NCBI GenBank assembly: GCA_946122785.1
Contig: CAMGYJ010000008.1
Location: 1,465,912-1,529,911 of the forward strand
Direction of reading: 5' to 3'
From: Linum tenue
Taxonomy: Eukaryota; Streptophyta; Magnoliopsida; Malpighiales; Linaceae
Length of the DNA stretch: 64,000 bases
Positions 11,935-22,286 of the stretch are shown piece by piece; the stretch's first letter is position 1; the number at the start of each line of letters is the position of its first letter. The notes beneath the pieces are model-generated. The model worked only from the letters and a program-made list of their open reading frames with translations. It was not told where the DNA came from and did no database searches. A program made the position numbers and the translations under genes.

Positions 11935-12995
11935 CTAAGTTCCAGCTACTCCTTCCATCATATCCCTTTCAAGGTCTTCAGCAAAGAGTCTAATGTCCTT
12001 ATCAGATATAGATTCAGGTTCCACTTCAGCCTCTTCTTCCTCAAAAGAAATGATTAGGTTCTTGCGAATAGAAGAGGAAGATTCCCCAAGTTTCAGAGAT
12101 TTTGAAACAGACGTGGAGTTGTGTTTGGCTCTCCTAGCTGCTGGATCTATGATATCTCCCCCTTTCGAAGTCTGAGGGTCAACTCCAATAAAGTTCAGGA
12201 CAGCAAGAGCAGGGATGGAAACAGATGTTTCAACAGAGGAGTATCCATCAAGGGAAATACCAAGATTGGAGAGCAGAAGAGTGATGAAGCCACCATAAGG
12301 GAGGCGACCCCCAAGATGAGCATCAGCACTTCGAACGATTGATCCAAACAGCAGTTGGGAATAGTCAATTTTTCGTCCAGTGAGGGCATTGGAAAGCACC
12401 CATAGGTCAAGTTTGGTGACAATATGAAGGCCGTTGTTGCGGGGCAAGAATAAATGGGTGATGAAATAGTGGAGGGTGCGCAGAGTAGGATTTAGATCAG
12501 CTGAGGTGATGATTTCATTAGCTCCTACTGGACGCTGAGTAATGCGAGAATACTCGATCACATGATCAAAGTCATATAACAGAAACTCATCCTCATGAGC
12601 AAGAGGAAGGTGTCCTCTAGTGGGGAGATTCAGAAGAATACTAAGATCTTCAGCGATGAGTGAAATGAAGTATCCATTAACCAAGGTAGTGAGCTTTCAT
12701 GTGGTGATCCCCTGACAGTATAGGTTGGCATAGATCGTGCAAACTGGAAGTGGGCAAGCAGCAAGGGGAGGGTAGTGTAGAAGGAAATCCAGACCAAGGT
12801 TTCTGATGAATGGTGTAATATCGATCCCATGAGATTTGAATTCAAACAGATCAAGGGTGATGGGAACAGACAGACAGCGGGAGGCAGAAAATTCCTTGAA
12901 TCGATGAAGGTTGAAGTCAATAGCTCATTGAAGGTTCTGCCAACATAGGTAACGACGACACGAGGAATGTTGGAGGATGTAAAAAGCTCAGTCAT
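11935..12995 (-). pseudogene. Putative plant transposon protein domain (Athila ORF1-like)
   Basis: The minus frame 12684-11935 (249 codons) reads LVNGYFISLIAEDLSILLNL, then KLDLWVLSNALTGRKIDYSQ and LGGRLPYGGFITLLLSNLG. This resembles the plant putative transposon protein / Athila ORF1 group, which sits beside gag in some gypsy elements. In that frame an in-frame TGA sits near 12700 (TT*KLTTLVNG, perhaps from Trp), preceded by PVCTIYANLYCQG, and the N-terminus (MTELFTSSNIPRVVVTYVG, from 12995) is one frame off. The C-terminal part is Glu/Ser-rich. No LTR could be tied to it. Role of the family is not established; the call rests on motif resemblance. Confidence 0.55.
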
Positions 12996-13097
12996 GATGA
13001 ATGAGAGAATATTGGCAGCGAGGTAAGTGAGGCGAAAGGGAGCAGGGAGGATGAATTATATAGGGAAGACAAAATAGCAAGAGTTGCAACTAATATT

Positions 13098-13616
13098 TTG
13101 TGTTTTAAAAACCTTCCCCTCGACTCTCTTATGCGGAGTCCTCTGAAAACACGGCCTCCCGAGGATAGGGTACTGCTGAAGGTATCCCTACTGCAAGATG
13201 CGGCATACAATTGGTGGACCACCCAACAAGCCAGCCGAGTGGAATCAGCAACCATCACCTGGCCAGAGCTGATGCGAATATTCTGCGATCATTTTGTGCC
13301 CGAGGCCTACCGCCTCGGCAAGCAGAGGGAGTTCATTTTGATCAAGCAGAGGTGGGGCAATGAAGGCAAGGAGGGCATTGCAGATTACACTTTGCGGTTT
13401 GAGAAGCTACTGCCCTATGGAGGACCCCAATTCCGAGGAGAGGTTGCCCAACGTGTCCACTATTTAGAAAGTCTGAAGCCTGCCCTTAAAAAGCAGTTGA
13501 GTATGCTGATGTGGAACAACAAGGAGGAAATTTATCAGGCGGCTATCCAGATAGAGAGGGCTGAGGCAACCTTGAATGGCATTACTTACAGAATGGCATC
13601 ACTTACATCCATTTGA
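13098..13616 (+). pseudogene. Ty3/gypsy gag fragment
   Basis: 172 codons with the gag core: DAAYNWWTTQQAS, ITWPELMRIFCDHFVPEAYR, LGKQREFILIKQ and YTLRFEKLLPYGG, then LKPALKKQLSMLM. It stops abruptly at 13616 against a minus-strand copia RT, with an imperfect duplication of AATGGCATTACTTAC at the junction (13575-13606). Only the middle of gag remains; N-terminus, zinc knuckle and pol are absent. It is a different lineage from the gag at 1-908. Confidence 0.8.
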
Positions 13617-15390
13617 TGTAAGTGCCAGTTCTTAACTGCTGCAACAACAAGTAAAGTCTTGACTGTATTGATCTTTGCCACTGGAGAATAAGTGTCAAGA
13701 AAGTCAATACCTGGTATTTGTGTAAAGCCCTTGGCCACTAACCTGGCTTTGTACCCTTCAACACTTCCATCCGGATTTAGTTTCACCTTAAATACCCATC
13801 TGCACCCCACTATTTTTCTTCTTGGAGGCATATCTAATATGTCCCAAGTGTGATTCTCCTGCATAGCATTCAGCTCTTCAATAATGGCCTTCCTCCACCA
13901 TTCATATTGCATGGCTTCTTCAAATGATTTAAGCTCAATAAGCTGGAGAACACTAAGGGCATAGGCTTGATAGGATGAGGTAAGGTTTTGATCAGAAATG
14001 AAGTTGGTTAAAGAGTGTTGGCTTGTGTTTGTTGGTTTGAGGTTAGGTAGAGTTGTTTTGTAGTTTTGAATCAGGTATTCTGGTGGCTTATAAATTCTTT
14101 GAGATCTTCTAGGTACTAGTTCAGGGTGATTGGGAGGTGAATCAATCTCATGTACTACTTCTTCCTCTTCCTGTGGTTCTTCCTCTTCATAAAAGTTCTC
14201 AATGGTGGTGTGAAAGGTAATGGCAAAGGTTGGGGATCAGGACTTGGGGGATCATGATTTTCTGGTGGTGGAGTAAAAGGCTTTTCTGTTTCTGGGAATG
14301 GATCAAAAGAGGTAGATGTAGGGGCAGTGTGTGTAGAATCATTAACAGGGTGCAAATGGTCTTTCTTGTATGGAAGGATCTGCTTATAGAACTTTACATC
14401 CCTAGAAACAAACTCTGCATGATTTGACAAGTCTAGCAATTTATATCCCTTCATGCCTGGGGTAAAACCCAGAAACACACACTGTCTGGCCCTTCTCTCA
14501 AACTTCTTCCTTCCTTGTGATAATGTTCCAGCATAACACAAGCAACCAAAGACTCTTAAGACACTATAATCTGGTGCTTTGCCATATAACTTCTCAAATG
14601 GAGTCAGATTCTCCAACAAGGGTGTAGGCAATCTATTAATCAGAAACACTGCATGCAGAACACAATCTCCTCAGAAAGATAAAGACAATCCTGCTTGAAA
14701 TCTCAAGGCCCTTGCGACATTAAGAATATCCTAATGTTTCCTTTCAACTCTCCCATTTTGCTGTGGAACTTCTACAAAGGAAGTTTGATGTAGTATTCCA
14801 TGTTCACCATAGAAACTTGGCATGTGAAATTCCAAGCCCTAATCTGACCTTATGGTCTTAACCCTTTTACCAAAATGAACATTCACCATAACACAGAAAT
14901 CTTGAAGTAGATATCTAGCTTCAGATTTAGCTTTCATCAAGAAAACCCATAAGCATCTACTGTAATCATCAACCACAGTTAAGAAATAACGAAATCCATT
15001 GTAACTCATTACAGAATGTGGACCCCAAATGTCAACATGGACCAAATCAAAGGGTTCTATAGATACTGAACTGCTTAAGTCAAAGGGCATTTTCTTTTTC
15101 TTAGCAAAATGAAAAGTCTCACAATGGTCTATTACATATTTTTCTACTACAGGATTGGATTTTGGATGATGTTTTGTCTTAATGCAGAGGGATGTCCTAG
15201 CCTGGAATGCCACAGATCAAGGTTTTGTTAGGAGAAGTTATAAGTTGCTGCTATGGTAGGGTGATTGTTTCTGGCATCTGGAATAGAGAAATGCATTGAG
15301 ACATTTGGTAGAGACCTCTCACTTGATGGGCCAAGCCAATCCTCCTCCTGGTAAGAAGGTCATGAATTTCACAGAATGAGGATTTGAAAG
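13586..15390 (-). pseudogene. Ty1/copia integrase-RT fragment
   Basis: Minus strand, read from 15390: pre-integrase (SSFCEIHDLLTRRRIGLA), integrase core (FDLVHVDIWGPHSVMSYNG, YFLTVVDDYSRCLWVFLM; catalytic Asps visible), integrase C-terminus (FLINRLPTPLLENLTPFEKL, FGCLCYAGTLSQGRKKFERR), a Pro-rich linker, then RT fingers (EWWRKAIIEELNAMQENHTW, VGCRWVFKVKLNPDGSV, YKARLVAKGFTQIPGIDFLD) ending at MDVSDAIL. The RT YVDD region and RNase H are lost at the junction with the gypsy gag. Several frameshifts and stops (near 14700, 15200) make it inactive. The upstream end is cut at 15390 by an LTR. Confidence 0.9.
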
Positions 15391-16202
15391 TGTAACACCC
15401 TACCCTGTACGTTTTACCTAATCATATTGTTCATAAAATTGCAGCGGAAATAATCTCGGGGGTTACAATAATTACAAAATTTACCCAAATAAAATTTCGA
15501 CATGAATTACTCGCGTAATGGGCTAACAGTTCTTCCATCTAATCCTGCAGAATAATTCATCTGAATCCATACATTCATAAACAAACATATATACTCACAA
15601 CCATATACATTGGCTTTTCAAGCCATAGTCACAGTTTCATATTACACAACTGCATACTATACTGATACATACTATAATCATAACAACTTACACAGTTGAA
15701 CAAAATATACACATATCATCAACTTTCCACACCTGTGGATCTCACACTACATAAGAATCTAGTATGCACATGAAAAACGTTCTCAAAACATTTTTACAAA
15801 AAGGTGTGGATCACTGGCCAAAATCCCGAGTAGTAGTCTAAGGACAAAATAGTTGAAGACAATACCTCATCCTGCCTTCAACTCCTCGCTCTGCCCACAC
15901 CTAAGTACTTGCTACTGCTACTGCTACTGCTGATGATCTGCTTACACATAGCATAAGCAGAGGAAAAGAATAAAAGAGGGTCAGCTCATAGCCGTGTGAG
16001 ATAATCATAGCATGGTGAGTTCATAACAGAGCATACCCCTACCATACATCTAGCAAACAAGCCAAAGCACTAGGATCAGACATCATCCATCCGACATCCC
16101 AATAGGCAAAAGACTCAACCACCTAGACTTATGCATATACGTCTTATCATGTTTTACTTATAGGCGCCTGGCTACTCTCATGCTAATTACTCTCCCGGGA
16201 AT

Positions 16203-16330
16203 ATGGACCAAACATCTCGTGGATGTGGTCATATCGGACCCACCACTGCCGGCGTAGTCATATCGGACCTGACACCACCCTGGGTGTGGTCATATCTCAT
16301 GATGAATCAACGGTCAACACCACATCAGGG
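16203..16330 (+). repeat. Degenerate ~45-bp tandem repeat
   Basis: GTGGTCATATCGGACC, GTAGTCATATCGGACC and GTGGTCATATCTCATG recur at intervals of 37-45 bp inside the LTR-like block. Confidence 0.6.
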
Positions 16331-17491
16331 GTGTGACATAACATATCATAACGGAGTAATAGCATGGGGAGCCCTAATTACTATGTAATTGACCATGAGA
16401 CCAAATCACTCTCATTTGGTAATCTAATACATGATCCATATCTCGTCTTGCTTAATCATAATTCATTACTTTCACATGAACTTGACCTGACCATAATTGG
16501 CTCAACATAGGTAAATCAAGAGTCGTATAATTGCACTTCCTCGGGATAAACCCTCGTGCAAGTCATCCTCCTTAAACATCATAATATCACCCTGGGAAGT
16601 TTATTTCCCCCACTTGTGAATCCAAATACAACCACAATATCATATCATGTCAAAACACCTGATCGAACAACCATGAAGTCATATCAACGGTTAAGCCGCA
16701 AATGGCAACATGTATGCAATCATCAACATAAACAAGGTCCATATCCGATAGGGCAAGTCTATAATATCATACAACAATCCATGGTTCACAATATAGCATA
16801 AAAGTCCATACACCCCCTAATCATGCCATTCTAATTCCTCTAGGTCAATTCTAAGCATCAATATAATTATCGTGATACGACAAACCCGGTTGCCGTGCTA
16901 ATCCATCACCAGTTCTGGTATTTCAAACACTGGTTTAACCTTCCCGTACTAAAATGTCAATTTCACGAACGAACCCCGAATTAAAATCCGAGACCATCCT
17001 AATATCCCCTGCAGTATCTCCGTCAATATTAGTTCTAGGCTCCGGGTCAAATTCTTGATAAAAGCACATCAAACCTTGGCCGGAGCTAAATTCGGCGATA
17101 GGACTTCGACCTAAATAATTGCCAAATTTTAGGGATTAGAACTAGAAGATTGATTACCTCGCTGCAGGAAGCTCGGATATGAAATTTGGGCTCAATCCGG
17201 CTTCCGAATACTCCGAAACCCTAATTTGGCTTATCGAGAATTCAAGAAATTCCTGAACCAAAATCTCGTTTTAAAGCTGTAAATCGATAAATCCCGATGT
17301 ATAGATGAATTAGGCATTACTTACGGGATTTTTGGATCACTAGGGCTCAAGAATTTGAGTTTTGGAAATTCTCCCCGAGCTCCCCTGTTCTCACCGCGCG
17401 CTGCTCTGCTCTCGGTTTCCTCTCAGTGGAGAAATGGAAAAAGGGGATGATAATGAGAATTAAATGGAAGGGTGGGGGATTTAAATGGACC

Positions 17492-17492
<1 letters not shown>

Positions 17493-17553
<61 letters not shown>
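17493..17553. repeat. (TA)n microsatellite
   Basis: About 30 uninterrupted TA units. Confidence 0.95.
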
Positions 17554-17555
<2 letters not shown>

Positions 17556-18201
17556 TGGCTTCTATCGTACCCCGGGTAAATTCCGGGGTATGGCGTACCT
17601 TGGGTGATCTTGACCGTACGTGTGATCTCGACGGCTGAGATTAAATTTGATTAAATGATTTATTTTTTCGGAATTTATATTATATAAAATTACAGATCAA
17701 CTCATAGAATTAGTTTTTCTTTCATTTTAGTCCATTGTAAACCAAATCGGGTTGGTTCTGTTTAGTTATTGAATTGACCCAAAACCCAACCACCCTAAGA
17801 GAAAGGACACCTACCCTTGCCCCACCCGCAGCCCTACCCCTCTCCTCCAAATCCCGACCTTGGACCTTCTCTCTTCTCCATTTTTCTGTTCGAATTGGGA
17901 ATAACCCTGTTCTTCCTCCCTACTCCTGTAAATCATCCCAGCCGTCTCAGAAAATGGCAGCGATAATTGAACCACTCTGTTTCCTCCTCTTATTCTTCTT
18001 CGTTTTCCCGTTCTCGACTGTTATATTTCACACCTGTCCTATGATTCCTCCCGATCGATTGTTTGAACCCTAAACTGGCCGAATATCGCAGGTAATCTCG
18101 GCGTCAAGCTGTGCAAGCATAAGCACCCCCATCCCTTTGAATGAAAACTAATTGTTGCTTGTATGAGTAATTCACTTGTGTAAACAGCTGGGCAGGCGGA
18201 G

Positions 18202-18870
18202 ATGATTGCACTGGAGAAGGCAATGAAAGAGGCCATGGTTCCTTCAGGATCTGCTAGGGAGGTAAGAAAGGGATTTTGAATTGAAATTGCCGAAATTGAT
18301 TTTCGAACTACAATGCTGTGATTTTGGATGGATCTCTGATATGGATGAGGTGTATTGTAGACTGATTTGGGAAGAGAGGTCTCGTTGTTTGAAGCGGAGG
18401 CTACAGCTGTGGAGTCTGTATTTCAAAAATTCTATTCCTACATTTTTTTACACTGAAACCGTGGGGTTCGAACTAAACAGAGACCCCAACAGGCCCAGTC
18501 CTGCTTCTATCTTCGTGGTTAACTTTGACAAGGTAAGGGTTTTGACGAATTGTGGTGACGGTTTTATGCATTGATGATAAACCGAGTTAATGTGTATCGG
18601 AATTAGGTGCTTAAGATGTCCCTTTCCAGGATCATGTGTGTTTTTGGTCCATTCTTTCAGTAGTCTTTGACATGATCTGTTGAGGAGCTTGTTTGGTGGT
18701 TTTCTTTTTCCAGGTCAGAATGGATCCGAGGAACAAGGAAGTCGATCTTGATAGTTTCATGTTTAGCACAGTTGATAAGTTGTCTGAAGAAGATATGAAG
18801 AAACAAGAGGGTGATTACATTTATAGGGGGAGCAACTCAAGTTTGGTTGAGCTCAGACAAATATTATTTG
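18202..18870 (+). pseudogene. Unrecognised spliced gene remnant
   Basis: Three exons fit GT-AG rules: 18188-18261 (ATG at 18202, MIALEKAMKEAMVPSGSARE), 18361-18532 (TDLGREVSLFEAEATAVES then VGFELNRDPNRPSPASIFVV) and from 18714 (VRMDPRNKEVDLDSFMFSTV, LSEEDMKKQEGDYIYRG). Splice phases agree, but exon 2 changes frame within the T7 run at about 18435-18441, so the gene is broken unless that is a sequencing error. A 5' UTR exon may end at 18090 (CAG/GTAATC). The third exon runs to a stop at 18917 in sequence that no longer looks coding; AATAAA lies at 19234-19240. The acidic, conserved-looking peptide suggests a real plant protein family, but I do not recognise it. Confidence 0.45.
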
Positions 18871-19244
18871 AATGGACGATATGTGACCTCTTTCATTTTA
18901 GCCACATTCTTCACTAGTGATGCTTTTAATCATGTTTCGGGTTCTTCCATCTTTATTGAAAAATGGTTTAAGGGTCCACTTGATTGGGCTGGTTGTTGGA
19001 CGATCCTCGAGCAAATTTCGATGGGTTACTTCGTGAAGACGTGATGGGAATAAGTTTCCCGAGGCAAGTAATCTGGCCAGTTTATCTCTATTAGTTTTTA
19101 TGCGAATCTCAGAGGTGGCTGTTTCTGTTGCTGCTATTTTGGCTATCTGTCTGCAATGTGAGATTACTGTAGCGGTTCCATTTCTGTTTGGCAAACTAGC
19201 CTCTGGCTGTGTACTTGTGTTTATTCGGCTGAATAATAAACGTG

Positions 19245-19437
19245 TCCTTAAATCGTTACCATAAAGAGGGCATTGTTGGAAAGGAAGAAACAAAACTAAA
19301 TGCTAAAATGTTTTAGCAGAACACACTATGCGACTAGATATCCTTAAATCTTTACCATAAAGAGGGCATTCGTTGGAAAGGAAGAAACAAAACTAAATGC
19401 TAAAATGTTTTAGCAGAACACACTATGCGACTAGATA
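19245..19437. repeat. Tandem duplication, 96/97 bp
   Basis: 19245-19340 and 19341-19437 are nearly identical (TCCTTAAATC...CTAGATA); the second copy has one extra base and ends over the stop codon of the minus-strand Ulp1-like gene. Confidence 0.9.
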
Positions 19438-21594
19438 TCCTTGAGCCCTGAATTCGCCTCTTCTGGCAAGCTGCTTTCCTGAATTAGCCTCTTCTGGGAA
19501 CCTGCTTTCCTCTCTGGGGAAGCTATTTTGTACTCAAGTGTCTGAGCTTCAAACCTAGGCGCATTCTGATTTGCTTTCTTGAGCACCTTGTGTCTTATGT
19601 AATTGGTAGGCTCTTTGACTAGGTACAATGCCACCTGCATTCTTCTCAAATGATTGCATGGCTGTAAGGACAGAAAATATAACGTATTAATACAATAGTT
19701 GACATAGTTTTTTTAATGTGCTCGTAGAAATAAATGGGCCTAGGTAGTAGGTGATTTCTTACCCAAATATAATAGTCATCATCCCAAGTTGATCCCATCA
19801 TCCACACACAAACCCAGATCCCACTATCATTCCTGTTTAGAAAGATGCATTACGTAAGACACAAATATTTTATTTGTCTAGTGAAATTATGACCAAATAT
19901 ACATTCTTACTTGTGTCGTTGTGTAGGAACTTCAGGAGTGGTCAAAGAAAACTCCTTAATCTGTGGTGGTGCACATGTTGATTGAACTTCCTTGTGTAAG
20001 GCATCGAACAAGTCGTTCAGAAATTCAATCTACAACGTTCAAAAAGTAACCTATGAATTACAAAATTTTGTTGGAAAATATAATGCCACATAATTGAATT
20101 ACAAACACGTGTATTGAAGTATGTATTCAATGGCACAAATTTTAACTATACCATTGTGTTAACTGCATTCCTACGGATTGTCTGGCGCTCTTTTGATGGG
20201 CATGAATCCAGAATGTGTACTTGTTTCTGGTCCATCAAAATTATAGCTAAATACCAGTGGATGCCTTCATCATTCATCATATCTTTCATGGGAAGACAAA
20301 CCTTCACAGGTACGAGAAAACAATCCAATTAACTAATTAGTTTTCCGACATAATTCATTCAAGAAATTAAGCAGAAGGGCAGGCATAATTCACGCGCACA
20401 TATGTTGTGAAAACCGCTACTAAATAAGCAGAAATGAGAAGGAAGAATTGTGGAGAAGTCATAACCTTTCTACAGTTACGAGCTTTTGATAGGAATTTTG
20501 TATCATATAACTCTAATGCCTTTGCAGATGTCATGCCATAATTAACGACCATATCCTGGTAGGAAAATGAAGTTAAATCATTGAACACTAATCTTACTTA
20601 ATAAACAACCAACCCTGTGTAAACTGAATTAGAATTACAAAGCAAAAGCAACACTTACCTGCAATTCCGTAGGCAGAAAGCACACTCTTCTTCCACGACC
20701 AGTATCGCTTTTAACTTCGTCCAAGGTCAAGTGGCATGCTAACGCTGTAATTACCTAAAACACAATAGAAATAAAATCCAATGATTAAAAATCGTTAAGC
20801 ACGTTCAGGTCAACTAGGGGCTTTTCGCAGAAGTACTTACATCAGCATCAACGCTTGACTCGGGGCATAAGCTCCATAATGTCTGCCTGGTGTATGATTT
20901 CATCATTGTTTTGACCAAAGCTTCATCAGGAGGAAGGTCTTCTGCAAATATATAGTGAGCAAAACTCACTTCTTCGTCACTGTAGTTGACGGCTGTAGGG
21001 AGCTCAAACCTTGTGGTACCCTTCAATCATGGAGAACGAACAAATAGAGGAAATAAGAAGAGGTTTTCACTAGGATTACAAGTGGCGGAGAAAGGAACGA
21101 AGGAAAACAACGAAAATAGTGGGCGAAAAGGAAGCATATGTACATCACTAGGATTACATACCTTCATTGACAATTTTTGTGGAGGCGTGAGGGGTTTGTT
21201 TTGCACACCTAGCTCATAATGTTCCAGCCCTGGTTCAGCATCAAGAACAATCACCTTCGAGTCGGGTGTAGGTGGGGGGATGACGTCTTGCATTCTTGTT
21301 TTCTTTGCAGGAGATACATAGTTCTCCAATTCCTACAATAATGAACAATCAAGTCAGAATAAGTTTTGTATAAATAACCTACTGTTAAAGCTCCTGGACG
21401 AACCATAGACTTGGCTAGAGGACGCGTTAGGCGTACAGTAGACTGGCCGCTCGTCATCTTGTTCTTCTCCCTAATATAATTGTACAAAAAAGCAACGAGA
21501 GAGTGGAATATAAGAACAAATACAACGAAATAGCTGACTAAACAGTTAAAGAAAACACATTAGCGGATTGCATAACTTACACTTCCTTCCCCAT
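19431..21594 (-). CDS. Ulp1-like (C48) protease-domain protein, 10 exons
   Basis: My model, minus strand, all introns GT-AG and all phases closing: 21594-21581, 21470-21383, 21332-21162, 21020-20841, 20754-20659, 20555-20466, 20301-20152, 20029-19911, 19832-19763, 19661-19431; 402 aa, stop TAG at 19431. The C48 (SUMO protease) core is in the C-terminal half: His in GIHWYLAII (about residue 228), Asp in VHILDSC (245), Gln in TQRHKNDSG (300). The catalytic Cys position of the usual DCG motif reads DSG (Ser 306), so peptidase activity is doubtful. The tail RMQVALYLVKEP fits plant Ulp1-like proteins. The N-terminal 90 residues are low in recognisable motifs. It is divergent from a MULE transposase 690 bp away; plant MULEs are known to carry Ulp1 genes, so this is probably element cargo. 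Confidence 0.75.
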
Positions 21595-22286
21595 AATGTT
21601 ACAGACACAATGTTTACCAAAGGGCCTCTGCGCTACTTTTAGTTGAATGAGTTTTGGGCAAGATGTTTGGCCATATTAATAGATGCGCCAGAGGGGTGTT
21701 TAACCTCATCTATTAGGAAAACCCGTGAGATATCAATTAGAGTTTTTTTATGTGTGGGAACTTCTATATTTATCCACCTCATTAAATGAACTTAATAAGG
21801 AATTAACTAGTTACGTGTGAACTTCTATATTTATCCACCTCATTAAACCGATTAGGGGCTTCATTTTAGGGTTTTAAGGTTCGAAACGACATGACCACGA
21901 AAGCAGATGGAAGAAGGGAAGAAGACGATGCCAATTTAACCTCCTTGGTTGGTTGTGGCTCCGCCAGTTTATGAATTCACGTTTGGCCCATTTTCAACCA
22001 ATAAATTAAGAGTGATCTAGGCTTCCCGCGGCAGGCTTGGTTATGCGAACCAAGGAGGTTATTTAGGCCCACTAGTTTTATTTAAATAGGCCAAACGAAT
22101 TCAGTCCAGTCCATGGATGTTTTGACCCAAATTGATCTGTTAAAAAGAAGGAGGATTTAATTTCACAGCTTATATACAACATCCGTTAGGTTTTTCATAG
22201 TGAAGCACCAGCGGAGAGGCTAGTTCCTTAGTACTACTTTGGCTAGTTAGGGTTAGTTGGCTTGGACAATCACAAGCGCGACGATC
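21595..22286. promoter_or_regulatory. Divergent promoter region between Ulp1-like gene and transposase
   Basis: 690 bp with no ORF. It holds a perfect 29-bp direct repeat (21758-21786 and 21819-21847) and a 13-bp perfect inverted pair AACCTCCTTGGTT / AACCAAGGAGGTT (21938-21950, 22048-22060). A shared bidirectional promoter is inferred from gene orientation only. Confidence 0.45.

Larger units (their letters stand above)
15391..17590 (-). mobile_element. Probable solo LTR, chromovirus type
   Basis: The plus strand at 15391 begins TGTAACACCCTACCCTG; the reverse complement reads as a typical Tekay/Del LTR end (CCGCTGCAATTTTATG...GGGTGTTACA). Further in, the minus strand shows an AT-rich promoter-like stretch and a long leader-like region (17480-17150), as expected for an LTR. 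No primer site lies at 15390, so this is not a 5' LTR. The far edge is not resolved; I place it near 17590 where GTACCCCGGG/TTCCGGGG sequences occur. No target duplication found. Confidence 0.45.

Noticed and set aside
17426..17638. ORF with an Ile-Tyr repeat
   Set aside because: Translation of the (TA)n microsatellite.
17774..18073. 99-codon ORF with a hydrophobic stretch
   Set aside because: Overlaps a probable 5' UTR with a splice donor at 18090; composition is CT-rich leader-like.
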